From: Oscillospiraceae bacterium
GTDB lineage: Bacteria; Bacillota; Clostridia; Oscillospirales; JAAYXM01
DNA length: 64,000 bases
Assembly: GCA_015068085.1 (NCBI GenBank)
Contig: SVLF01000009.1
Span: forward strand, 1-64,000
Reading direction: 5' to 3'
How positions within the stretch are numbered: position 1 is the first letter of the stretch; each line of letters opens with the position of its first letter. Below are positions 37,901 through 46,494 of this stretch, in pieces. Position numbers and translations under genes: made by a program. The notes beneath the pieces were generated by a model. The model was given only the letters and a program-made list of their open reading frames with translations, was not told the DNA's origin and searched no databases.

Positions 37901-40900
37901 CTGCTACTTCGGCATAACTGTTCAGATTTTGCGCTGTTTCAAGCAAATTCTCCGGCCATATTGAGTTGTATCCCATTGTGGACTCATTCCCGAAGCCGTC
38001 GCGGGTTACAACATCTACAATCTGGGCAAGTACGTTCCCGCCCGTACACCATGCTTCACCTTTGGCTGTACTTGCATATCTCGTTCCGTTTTGCATTACG
38101 AAATCTATCATTTCCTGCGTTTTTGGCTGAGTATCAAGCACGATTGCCGCTTTTGAAAGTAAATCCTGCTTAAAACCGTAATTTCCGGCAAACTGATCTC
38201 TTTTTGTTCCCTCAAAAATTTCGATAAGAAAGTTTTCTTCAATATTGCGCCTTATGGCTTCTCCGTCTCTTTTGTCGTTTTCAAGACCGTATTTTTCTGC
38301 CTTTTCCGCGAGATAGCTTACAACTTCTGCCCTGTCATACAAATCAAAGAAAACGTCATATGCATCGACGATATCTTCGGTGAAGAATGCCGCATCCCAT
38401 GTATTTCCCAAAATTTTCCCATCTCCAAATCCACTGACAGAAGGGAAAAACGGGCCGTAATATTTCTCTGTATCATAATCCGGATAGAAATCGGCAACTC
38501 TGTCGATAAGCTTTGCACCGGCTATTCCATACTTCTCATCGCCGGTGTATATATACGCATCTCTAAACGCTTTCAGAGATGTGTGAACAAGACCTTCATA
38601 TCCTTGCAAATTCAACCAGATACCAAAGAAATTATAATACGGAATGTAGGCATGCGTTTCACCGGTTCCATTCGGAGACAACCTTCCCGTCTCATATCCA
38701 AAGCCATCGTCGACGCCCCAGACATCTGCGATATTTTCCGGTTCTTTCGGAAGCTTTCCCCATCCGTGCGTTATCGGATCACCTGTCCTCGGATCTTTCC
38801 CGGTGTCACGAAGCTCAGAATATAAATCATTTTTCAGATAGCCGTATCCGTAAGTTCCGCCAAACATCTCCTGGTGTCTTTTAAGCCCGAGTTCTCGGTC
38901 AAATTCCCCTCTCTCATTAAGAGCAAGCTTATAAAACGACTCGAAGTCATTTGACGGAAAAAGGCGCTTGCAATCCGGACACTGAACCTTCCACGCCCGG
39001 GCGAGCGGATCTACTTTAAAACCGTATCTTCCATACTTTTCCCAAACATCACACCCGCAATAACGGCAATATCTCGGCTCCGGATCATCTTTTTTGCAGA
39101 GATAGAAGGCGCGAGGAAGCCCATCAGAGGTAATTGAGTCGTATATTAAATCAACATGCTGTAAATATTTATCAGCAGTTTTAACGGCTGTGTCTTTCAG
39201 CTCCTTTGCCCATTTGTATTTTTGAACATTCTCACGCGCTGCAACAATTTTCTCCGGTGTGTAAAAGCTTGCTGCAACCTTTCCGCGGCGGACGGATACA
39301 GAAAGCTCTGCATAACGGGTTACGCCTTCAAGCGTTACGGCAACAGCTATTTCCGCAGTGCCTTCTTCTCGCGGGAATATGTGTCCGTTGGAAGAAACCT
39401 CAACAACATCTGTGTTGTTGCTCTCAAACGTAATATCAGCATCTGCAACATCAAGCGTTTTTCCCGTATCGTCGAAAGCCGCAACGCTTATGTCAAAGCC
39501 GTCAGATCCATATTTAATAACCTGTGACGGTACACTCAGGGAAACGGTTGTAAATCCGCTTGACAAAACGATTACCTTTGTTTCGGCAACCACACTGTTT
39601 CCGGCAAGTGTTACGGTTGCACGAACCATCGTTTCGCCTGCATTTACAGCAACGAGCTTTCCGTTCTCAAACTTTACGATGTTTTCGTCGGTGTCGTAGC
39701 TTACGGTAAAATCATCGGCCGAAATCCCAGCACCACTTTCAAGGTATGCATCGATCTCAGGTTCGGCTGTTTCTCCCGGCTTCAGCTGATACACACGCTC
39801 GCCGAACTCGGCGCGAAAGATTTTCTCATCCGTAACCGTTATTGTGCACGTCTCGCTTTCTGCCTCATCACCCAGGCACCATACACGTACACCTGCAGTA
39901 CTGCTTCCGGTTAATGCAGCACGTAGCTTTCCGTCACGAAGTTCCAGAGCATCCCCGCCGAGCACAAGCTCATATCCTGCGTCACCGCTCTCATTTCCCA
40001 AATCATCCGGGCCGAAAACATATTCTCCTCCACTTGTAAGGGCTACGACGACGGAATATGCAAGCGACTCTCCGACGGCAAGAGTTTCACGCGCCGGTAA
40101 TGTCTCCACTTTTTCAATCTGCGGCTTTTCCTCAAGATATTTCAAAGAGAGTCGTCGCAGATATTGCTTTATTCCGTTTTCTCCGCCCTTCCCGTAGGTT
40201 CGTACCTTAAATTTGTGAATGCCCTTTTTTAAAAATACCGGATTGAGTTTTACAACCGGCTTTATTGAGAGAAGCGTATCCTGCGGACCATACATACCGT
40301 AATCACCTATGTATTGTCCGTCTATATAGAGATGCGTATAACCACCTTGCGGCGCGAGCGCACCCATAAAGCTCGGCTCATACCATCCGTCGTAATCTAC
40401 GGAGATATTTATAACGGTGTCTGCTTCTCTCCCCGGAACTATGCTGTTAATTCCGACTATCATTGCATAACCGTTGTTGCAGCAAAGCCCCGGATTTTTT
40501 GATACATTCGAAACAATATAATTCGAGGTATTTTCAAGGTCAAGCTCCCATCCGAGCTTTCCTACCGTTGCCGCTGTTGCCGCCACATTTTCAGGCAGCG
40601 CTTGGAAGTCGTAAACCTTATCCTTTGGCTCTTGCGGGATAACCTCTATGAAAAAGACTTCACTGTCAACGCTCTGACCATCCTTTGTCACCGTAGCAAT
40701 AACTCCCGCGTTTCCTTCCTTCTTACCACTTACAGTACCGTCTGCAGATACGTCAAGATATTCCGCATCTTGCAAAGTTGCAGGCGAAAAGCTGAGTGTA
40801 CACTCCACGCCGTCTATATAACTTTTCATACCACTTGTATGATACGCCCTTGCGGAAAGCTTCTCGGAAAAGCCCTTTTCAACTCTTGGATTTCCGCTTA

Positions 40901-43484
40901 TAACAACACGCTCAAGAGGAGTCCCGTCCGTTACACTCAGGGAAAAGCTTGTTTTTTTCGTCGCGTCCCCGCTCACGGCGTACACTGTAATAAGTGTTGT
41001 TCCCGACGCTTTTGCCGTAATTTTTCCGTTTTCGTCAACTGCTGCCACTGCAGGGTTTTCACTCTCATAAAGAAGCATATTCCCTGCCGCGCTCATATCC
41101 ACTTCGCTGCCTGTTGTGTCATAGCAAGTTACCGATACGTCTGCGCTTGCACCGACCTCAAGAGTCTCCGGTGCCTCTGCCACGACCTCATTAAGCTTAA
41201 CGTCAAGTCCCGAAAGGGAAACAGATATAACACCCCTCTGCGGTACACCGCCAATCGTCAAATCGGCATAGACTTCGCATTCGCCGTTGCCAACTGCCGT
41301 GATTGTGCCGTAGTCGTCGACTGTTGCAACCAATGGGTCAGATGTCGAATACTTAAAAGCAAACGGTTTAGCCGGGTCGCCCAGTACAATTTCTTTGCCT
41401 GTTCCGGATATTGCCACCGCTGTTGTTTTGAAGGTATCAAAGGTCTTAGCGCCTTCAAAGCTCTTTTCCGGCAGGAAATTCACTTTATCAAAGGTCACCT
41501 CGTGAAACGCGAGGTTTGAAAGCAGCATTTCCGAACCGAGAGAATTCGTCACCCTTGTAAGAATAGTGGCATCACATGCCATGCCTTCTGCATCCCAGTT
41601 GACATATATGGGATCAGTTCCGAAGATCGTCCACGGCTTATCTCCCTCAGTTTCCTCCCATATCTGCCATGTTGCTTGGTCATAGCTTGTAACAGCTGTT
41701 CCCGTGCGCTTATAATAAAACGGGTTTATAAGTATCTCGGGAAAAGTTTTTACATTCTGAATCTTTGCAAGTCCCGTAAATTCATAGATTTTCCCGATCT
41801 CCATGTTTATAAGCCCGTTGTGAGCTTCTTCATTTTCTCCGTTGTTATAAAGGTTCGCTTGCTCAATTCGTATAATTTTTATGCCCGTAGGCTCAAGATT
41901 CGGCTTATCATCTACAACAAGCTTTAAGATGCGTGTCTTCTTGCCGGTGATTTCTGATTTCGTATCTAAAAACTCATAATCAAACGTATCTCGAGTCAAA
42001 TTTCTGGTAGCTTGCCACAACGCCTGAGTAACCTTCAGACCATTATAAGAGTTGTCATTGAAATATACGCCCCGCTCAAATTCACCGTGACGCACCCCGT
42101 GCCTTGTGAAGAGATTTTCGCCGACAACGGCAACGGAAACCGTTTTGCTTATCTCATCATCACCGAGGCTTGCCGTGACCGTTACATCTGCACGACCCAT
42201 TTTGAGAGCCGTGAATTTTCCATCGTCCTCTGCAAGGATTTCGTCATCGTCAATCTCATAGGTAAGCTCAATATTTCCTCCGAGCGGATTTCCGTCGGCA
42301 TCGGTTACCTTCAGGAAATTTGAAGTTCCCACCTCAATATATCCGAGCGCAAAGCCTGCCAAAATCTCGTCAGGAAGGCTTTCCGCATCTGCAGGCGCTG
42401 TGACAGAAAGCGGTGCTCCCGCGCTTGTGATTCTAACGCCGCCTGCGGAAATCTCGGCATATATCTCACACTCTCCGCCGCGCTTTGCGTATACCTCGCC
42501 TGTTTTTTCATCAACATCAGCGATGCGGCTATCGGAGCTTTTATATGTTATCTCCGCATTATCAAGAGCAAAAGCTTCTCCTAGCGTATCAAGCGCAGAA
42601 ACAGAAGCATATGTATATTCTCCGGCGGTCAGGCTGCTTTCATCAAGTGTAGCCACGGCACTCTGAAGCTTTCCAAGCTTCTTTCTGAGCTTGATATTCG
42701 CAAGCTGAAGCTTGTTGTTCACATTCGCACCGTTTAATCGCACAACCAAAATATAGTGCGTGGCTTCGCCGATATCAAGTCCTTCGATAGTGGGCGGTGC
42801 AGCAGGCGTAATGCTTCCCGAGAAAACTCTGTTTATATCCTGGATATAATAGCTACCGGAATCCTCGCCTGCTTCATAGGGTGCAAAAAAGATATCACAG
42901 CTCGGCGGTACCACTGTACTGGCAAATTTGAATGTAAGCTCGTGCGTCCCGCGGGTCTCCGGTGCATCAAGCTTTAAGGCAAACCACGCGTCTTCAAGCT
43001 GAGCCTGATATTGTCCGGTTTTTTGCGTCCCGCCTGCCGCAGCAGCAAGTGTTTCTGCCCATTTCAATGCCGGTGAGAACGAAAGCCCGGGATCCATTCC
43101 CTGCAACAACCTGAGACTTGCACCTTTGATCTCGTCATACGGTGCCGCTGCCCAATCAATTTCCCTGCTTCTTATCCACGTTACATCAGTTTTTGAAATA
43201 ACATCGTGAAGAGTTATCGATGTTGTTGCTTCATCAAAAAACTGCTTTATGTTATCAGAGACGTCAAAGCCCTTCCAGTTTCGTGTATTTATTGAATACC
43301 AATCTCTTCCGGTAACCGTCGGGTCTATTGAAGTCGTCTTTTTTAACGTCGTTCCGTCTGTAACAAAACTATAGACCGTCTCTACAAAAAGCTCATCCTC
43401 ATCTGCAGCACTTGCAAAAGGGATAACCGGCGCAAGTGAAAGGCAGATACTGAGCGTTAAGATTGCGGCGATTATTCTTTTCAT
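34995..43484 (-). CDS. Giant secreted heparinase II/III-like protein with many Ig-like and SLH domains, cassette 2
   Basis: 2829 residues from the ATG after AAAGGAG; the track start is 17 codons earlier. Order: signal peptide 1-26; an N-terminal module (about 35-270) closely related to the 570-aa protein; at least six Big_2-like Ig repeats; a CBM-like jelly-roll stretch (about 957-1118); more Ig repeats to 1400; the heparinase/alginate-lyase helical domain; a beta domain with SHKHHDGMN (His2010, His2012, Asp2014) and SHNTVVV (His2055); an Ig-like domain (about 2484-2568); a Gly-rich linker; three SLH domains (2650-2829). Cys1473/1476 and Cys1502/1505 repeat the CxxC...CxxC plus FPSNDFESF site of the cassette 1 protein. 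From about residue 1405 to the end it aligns with that protein; the N-terminal halves differ. Wall-anchored polymer lyase is the best inference; substrate unknown. Confidence 0.83.
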   Translation of the reverse strand: MKRIIAAILTLSICLSLAPVIPFASAADEDELFVETVYSFVTDGTTLKKTTSIDPTVTGRDWYSINTRNWKGFDVSDNIKQFFDEATTSITLHDVISKTDVTWIRSREIDWAAAPYDEIKGASLRLLQGMDPGLSFSPALKWAETLAAAAGGTQKTGQYQAQLEDAWFALKLDAPETRGTHELTFKFASTVVPPSCDIFFAPYEAGEDSGSYYIQDINRVFSGSITPAAPPTIEGLDIGEATHYILVVRLNGANVNNKLQLANIKLRKKLGKLQSAVATLDESSLTAGEYTYASVSALDTLGEAFALDNAEITYKSSDSRIADVDEKTGEVYAKRGGECEIYAEISAGGVRITSAGAPLSVTAPADAESLPDEILAGFALGYIEVGTSNFLKVTDADGNPLGGNIELTYEIDDDEILAEDDGKFTALKMGRADVTVTASLGDDEISKTVSVAVVGENLFTRHGVRHGEFERGVYFNDNSYNGLKVTQALWQATRNLTRDTFDYEFLDTKSEITGKKTRILKLVVDDKPNLEPTGIKIIRIEQANLYNNGENEEAHNGLINMEIGKIYEFTGLAKIQNVKTFPEILINPFYYKRTGTAVTSYDQATWQIWEETEGDKPWTIFGTDPIYVNWDAEGMACDATILTRVTNSLGSEMLLSNLAFHEVTFDKVNFLPEKSFEGAKTFDTFKTTAVAISGTGKEIVLGDPAKPFAFKYSTSDPLVATVDDYGTITAVGNGECEVYADLTIGGVPQRGVISVSLSGLDVKLNEVVAEAPETLEVGASADVSVTCYDTTGSEVDMSAAGNMLLYESENPAVAAVDENGKITAKASGTTLITVYAVSGDATKKTSFSLSVTDGTPLERVVISGNPRVEKGFSEKLSARAYHTSGMKSYIDGVECTLSFSPATLQDAEYLDVSADGTVSGKKEGNAGVIATVTKDGQSVDSEVFFIEVIPQEPKDKVYDFQALPENVAATAATVGKLGWELDLENTSNYIVSNVSKNPGLCCNNGYAMIVGINSIVPGREADTVINISVDYDGWYEPSFMGALAPQGGYTHLYIDGQYIGDYGMYGPQDTLLSIKPVVKLNPVFLKKGIHKFKVRTYGKGGENGIKQYLRRLSLKYLEEKPQIEKVETLPARETLAVGESLAYSVVVALTSGGEYVFGPDDLGNESGDAGYELVLGGDALELRDGKLRAALTGSSTAGVRVWCLGDEAESETCTITVTDEKIFRAEFGERVYQLKPGETAEPEIDAYLESGAGISADDFTVSYDTDENIVKFENGKLVAVNAGETMVRATVTLAGNSVVAETKVIVLSSGFTTVSLSVPSQVIKYGSDGFDISVAAFDDTGKTLDVADADITFESNNTDVVEVSSNGHIFPREEGTAEIAVAVTLEGVTRYAELSVSVRRGKVAASFYTPEKIVAARENVQKYKWAKELKDTAVKTADKYLQHVDLIYDSITSDGLPRAFYLCKKDDPEPRYCRYCGCDVWEKYGRYGFKVDPLARAWKVQCPDCKRLFPSNDFESFYKLALNERGEFDRELGLKRHQEMFGGTYGYGYLKNDLYSELRDTGKDPRTGDPITHGWGKLPKEPENIADVWGVDDGFGYETGRLSPNGTGETHAYIPYYNFFGIWLNLQGYEGLVHTSLKAFRDAYIYTGDEKYGIAGAKLIDRVADFYPDYDTEKYYGPFFPSVSGFGDGKILGNTWDAAFFTEDIVDAYDVFFDLYDRAEVVSYLAEKAEKYGLENDKRDGEAIRRNIEENFLIEIFEGTKRDQFAGNYGFKQDLLSKAAIVLDTQPKTQEMIDFVMQNGTRYASTAKGEAWCTGGNVLAQIVDVVTRDGFGNESTMGYNSIWPENLLETAQNLNSYAEVAEEDNLLKNPKFIKMLKIYTPTRLAGRRRANIGDDGGTAGEDGRMNNSLLLAGWQATKDPYFAQCLYLNSGGALEDLHYDVFTKNPESIQDEVNSAIEAYGEYDESKSSASTGYGFAALRDGTRFESRDTSVVNDTMRDWWMYFGTAVSHKHHDGMNLGIDAYGLNMAPDHGYPAEMTGEGAVTRTQWTAGTVSHNTVVVNDEHQTRGLKTADLLHFDDSGEVKVMDADGAEFYPMHTSTYRRTVVSVDVDDTVSYALDFFRVVGGDEHVYSFHSQSEKANMEGVTMVPQPMGTYAGADIPFGDTTRYKLDNGYNWLYNVERAKNPKTGTFMADFKVERLRPAMKSYPKKDWHLRLTMLNDFEVSEVALADGKAPTTKGNPEKFRYLLVRRSGENLDTLFTTALEPYIGQSAIESLERVEVTRADGKPMSPSEPVAAIKVKLNSGRCDYVIYAANNEVTYNVGELFEFCGFVGVYTLDGQGEVVRSYLMDGTKLGQTEAEYAALKGRVKGFTQGLPKGTVNEFTGATEYKSFIELELDEDYESLDCNSIIGNVINIKNDGVDNGSYIIESAEKNGRKLTVGVGDVSLIRSHKASSNKEKEYIYNIAEEQVAQIPLATYKSEAPEFTPVADAAVSAGSSISIPISATSESGKELTLSGTVLPRGMSLNKETGVLTWKPDDSQVGDNHVAVTASDGDLASTVRFTITVYGRTTGTGTSTDKETSGDKEVTGNSGAAGSGGSGGGGGAAPSDKPDDTTNTDQTDTSDEKDDDESLLLEEKVPSGDEADEVEKPQFTDLGNHSWAADAINTLAAADIIRGTSETTFAPAANITRADFALLLVRAFNLTSDNAENFADVSASDYFATELAIARNTGIVNGIGDNKFAPRNHITRQDMMVIVYRALQKLNVGFGIYDEPQYPDFDTVAPYAKEAVTALIGAGLVNGKNNLIAPTDYTTRAEVAVLIKRILDYVKK

Positions 43485-43525
43485 TTTCGGAATTCTCCTT
43501 TCCCGTTCTTCTTTACCTATGCGTT

Positions 43526-43547
43526 GGGCGGACAAAATTGTCCGCCC
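43526..43547. other. Intercistronic hairpin between the 570-aa and 2829-aa genes
   Basis: GGGCGGACAA pairs perfectly with TTGTCCGCCC over a 2-base loop. It occupies the same position as the cassette 1 hairpin at 26278 although the sequence differs. No T-run follows on the minus strand. Confidence 0.55.
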
Positions 43548-43555
43548 ATGCTTCT

Positions 43556-45268
43556 TTAATTGCCATAATTTATTTCTATTGCATCGGTGTAAATAACCTT
43601 GTCGTTATACATCACATATCCGCGGGCATAAAGCTCCATATCCTGATCGCCCTCCGGTGCTGCCGTGAGCTGACCATGACCATCTTCTTCAAGATACTTT
43701 GCCGTTGCCTTTGAATATGCGCTTTCCACATTAACCTTTTCAGTCTTTCCGAAAAGAATACCGGCTTCCTTGATTGTATACTCTCCCTTGTCATACTCAA
43801 GCATAAAGTTTTCTCCACCGTCACTCTCGAGCACTGCAAGCGGGATTTTGTCTGCTATGTCTTCGCCGTTGTATTCATCAATATCGTCGGGAGCTTTAAG
43901 CCATGTGAAGAACTCGTAATTTTCGCTGTATGTTACAAGCTTTCCGTTTCTTGTCCAGCCGGTTTCTGAACCGTTGTTCTGAACCGCTTGGTCGTAATCG
44001 TCGACAGCAGTGTACTGTGCCATTGCCTTTGAAATGCTCTCGGGAATTTCAACTGTTGCATCCGTAAACGTTGTCTTGTTGTCCTCAAGAATCCAATTTA
44101 AAAAGCTGTATCCCGTAAGCGTCGGCTGTGTCGGGAGCGCAGTAACCTTTCCGTCCGTTACTTCTTTGCTGTCAACAAACTCACCGTTCCAGTTGAAGAA
44201 GTCGAGATACTTTGTATCTTCTGTAGCTTCTGTATAAATCGCGGTAAGGGCGATGTTTGCATAGGGGTTTATTGTTACGGTCTTCTCTGAGCTATAGTAT
44301 CTGCCCGTTGCGGCGCTGCCGAGCACCCAATAACGGAAGGTGTAGCCTTCTTTTTCACCTGCAGTTGCGGAAATTCCCGTTCCTGCAGTCACAGAACCGA
44401 AAAGCTTATTATTTTCTCCGCCGGTTACCGTTACGGCATCAGAGTCTTCAACGTTGTCAAACACGCCGTAGTTTATGGTTGTAGGTGCAGCAGTTTCATC
44501 CTTGGTAAGGGTGATGTTTGCGATTTGAATCTTGTTGTATCCGCTCTTACCATTTAATCGTATACCTAAAATATAATAGTCTGCTTCATTTTCAATCTCA
44601 ACATTTTCAATGACAATCGTCTGAGAATCAGCATATTTCATACTTGTATTTTGAGCAATTCTATTAATATCCTTTACATAATAGCTTCCAGAATCTTCTT
44701 CCTCCTCATACGGTGCCCAAAAGATATCACAACTCGGTGCTATTGCAGTTGATGTCAAGCCAAAGGTCAATTTATATCTTCCTGAAGTCTCCGGAACATC
44801 AAGTTTAATTGCAATCCATGCATTGTCAAGATGCCCTATCTGTGTAGTGGTTGCGTCTATTTTTAACGACATATATGATTGGAAGATAATACCTGCGTCT
44901 TGTCCCTGCAATAATCTGGTTTTTGTATATCCAAGTGTAGTCTCACTCGAATTGTAATAGTTCTGACTTGTCGAACATTTTATATCATTATCGAAAGCTA
45001 CTTCTGTTGCTTCTTCGGCAAAAAAACGTTTTATATTGTCAGAAGCATCAAAGCATTTCCAGTTTCGTGTGTTTGTCGAATACCAACATCCATTAGCAGA
45101 GGTCACTGTAGGATTAAGAGGTATTGTCCTTTTCAACGCGACTTTGTCGCTGGGGACAGTAAAATCATACACCGTCTCATTCTCATTTGCGGCACTTACT
45201 GCCGGAAGAAATGCCATCACCGAAAGGCACATGCTGATTGTTAAAATCGTTGCTAAAAATCTTTTCAT
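43556..45268 (-). CDS. Secreted InlB-repeat protein, cassette 2 companion
   Basis: 570 residues, no named family. Signal peptide 1-26; residues 33-256 closely match the N-terminus of the 2829-aa protein (NTRNWKCFDASDNIKRFF here, NTRNWKGFDVSDNIKQFF there; PSCDIFWAPYE and SGSYYVKDINR in both); InlB B-repeat-like units about 260-420 (GYTFRYW, GYSFLNW); a C-terminal domain shared with the 618-aa protein. It lacks the Big_2 domain found there and has no SLH or sortase signal. AGGAGG precedes the ATG. Shared targeting of the same glycan as the giant enzyme is inferred. Confidence 0.75.
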   Translation of the reverse strand: MKRFLATILTISMCLSVMAFLPAVSAANENETVYDFTVPSDKVALKRTIPLNPTVTSANGCWYSTNTRNWKCFDASDNIKRFFAEEATEVAFDNDIKCSTSQNYYNSSETTLGYTKTRLLQGQDAGIIFQSYMSLKIDATTTQIGHLDNAWIAIKLDVPETSGRYKLTFGLTSTAIAPSCDIFWAPYEEEEDSGSYYVKDINRIAQNTSMKYADSQTIVIENVEIENEADYYILGIRLNGKSGYNKIQIANITLTKDETAAPTTINYGVFDNVEDSDAVTVTGGENNKLFGSVTAGTGISATAGEKEGYTFRYWVLGSAATGRYYSSEKTVTINPYANIALTAIYTEATEDTKYLDFFNWNGEFVDSKEVTDGKVTALPTQPTLTGYSFLNWILEDNKTTFTDATVEIPESISKAMAQYTAVDDYDQAVQNNGSETGWTRNGKLVTYSENYEFFTWLKAPDDIDEYNGEDIADKIPLAVLESDGGENFMLEYDKGEYTIKEAGILFGKTEKVNVESAYSKATAKYLEEDGHGQLTAAPEGDQDMELYARGYVMYNDKVIYTDAIEINYGN

Positions 45269-45330
45269 TGTAAATTTCTCCTCCTAAAAATTTATATTAT
45301 ATATTTAAAAGCTTTAAGCTTTTACTTTCT

Positions 45331-46374
45331 TTAAACCTCAAGCCCCATTCCGCGAAGGTCTGCAACAACGCCGAGCTTTTCAGCTTCATACAGCTTCCAT
45401 ATAACGCGGAGCCCCTGCAGTGCTGAATATGCATCGGTCTGAGGCTTCTTTTTGTTTATTACGCAATCAACAAAATGGGCTACCTCGTGCTGGGTTTCCT
45501 TGCTTACGCCGTTCGGACGCTTCCATACAACTCTGCAGCGCTGCGGCTCCATATCCTCCTTGCCCGGCTCATGCTCAACAAGACCGTCGTAAATTCTTAC
45601 CTCTCCGGACTCAAACTCAAACTCAAGCAGCCCCTTTTCGGTCATAATCTGGAAGTCTGCTCCCATACGTGTGCCGCGTGCACCCCACGTTGCACCGTGA
45701 TAGCCGATAGCTCCGTTTTCAAACTTTAAGATAACAGCGCTCGTTCCTTCCTTGAGCAACCACGGCGTTCCGACATTCGTGCCGAAATGCGAACCGGAAA
45801 CGGGGTTTCCGCAGAACCACAAAAGAAGGTCTATGTAGTGACAGCCGTGGGAGAAAAACTGACCGCCGCCAAGGCATGCCGATGCGCCCCAGTCTGTCTC
45901 CTTAAGAACGGTAAGCTGTTCTGTCCATATTGACATCTGCATTATTTTGCCGAACTCTCCGCTGTCCACAAGTTCCTTAAGCTTAACAATGCCCTGCCAG
46001 TAGCGCACCGGATATGCGCACATGAGAGTTACTTTCATTTCCTCACATACGGAAATGAGCTTTAAACACTCTTCCTCCGTATTGCACAGTGGCTTCTCCA
46101 TAAGAATGTGTTTTTTGTTTCTTGCAAAAAACACACCGCACTGATAATGGAGGTGGTGCGGAAGCACAACAAGAACGGCATCAACATAATCAACCATTGT
46201 TGTGTAATCCGTTGTCACGTATGGACTATTGAGGACTGTTGCAACATTCTCTGCTCTTTCTTTTGCCACATCGCACACGGCGGTGATTTCAACATTATCA
46301 AGAAGTGAAATTCCCGCAGCATGGTTTTTCATCATTCCGCCGCAGCCGATAAGCCCCAACCTGATTTTTTCCAT
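45331..46374 (-). CDS. Gfo/Idh/MocA-family NAD(P)-dependent oxidoreductase, cassette 2
   Basis: 347-residue paralogue of the enzyme at 28309: IRLGLIGCGGMMKNHAAG dinucleotide fold, EKPLCNTEEE, and GGGQFFSHGCHYIDLLLWF. The near-identical active-site stretches suggest the same or a closely related reaction on a different sugar. First gene of cassette 2 and divergent from its AraC gene. The 62-base gap to the next gene contains an AAAAGCTT-type palindrome (45307-45323), too weak to call a terminator. Confidence 0.87.
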   Translation of the reverse strand: MEKIRLGLIGCGGMMKNHAAGISLLDNVEITAVCDVAKERAENVATVLNSPYVTTDYTTMVDYVDAVLVVLPHHLHYQCGVFFARNKKHILMEKPLCNTEEECLKLISVCEEMKVTLMCAYPVRYWQGIVKLKELVDSGEFGKIMQMSIWTEQLTVLKETDWGASACLGGGQFFSHGCHYIDLLLWFCGNPVSGSHFGTNVGTPWLLKEGTSAVILKFENGAIGYHGATWGARGTRMGADFQIMTEKGLLEFEFESGEVRIYDGLVEHEPGKEDMEPQRCRVVWKRPNGVSKETQHEVAHFVDCVINKKKPQTDAYSALQGLRVIWKLYEAEKLGVVADLRGMGLEV

Positions 46375-46400
46375 TTTTTTCTTCCTTTTTAAAATTATTC

Positions 46401-46465
46401 TTGACTTTATCAGTCTTTATATAATATTATAAAATAAAAAGGTAAAAATGTATTTACACTATTTT
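46401..46465. promoter_or_regulatory. Divergent control region of cassette 2
   Basis: Plus strand: TTGACT, 18 bp, TATTAT leads to the AraC gene. Minus strand: a TATAAT (46426-46431) leads to the Gfo/Idh gene with no good -35. Upstream of it, 46441-46465 reads ATAGTGTAAATACATTTTT on the minus strand, which resembles the cassette 1 operator (ATAGTACAAG...ACTTTTT) but is clearly diverged. A related but separate AraC operator is inferred. Confidence 0.4.
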
Positions 46466-46494
46466 GCATAATTACATTGAAAGGCGGCAAGAAA

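Noticed and set aside
45307-45323. AAAAGCTT palindrome after the cassette 2 oxidoreductase gene
   Set aside because: Low-GC, 8-bp stem with 1-base loop; too weak to call a terminator or operator.
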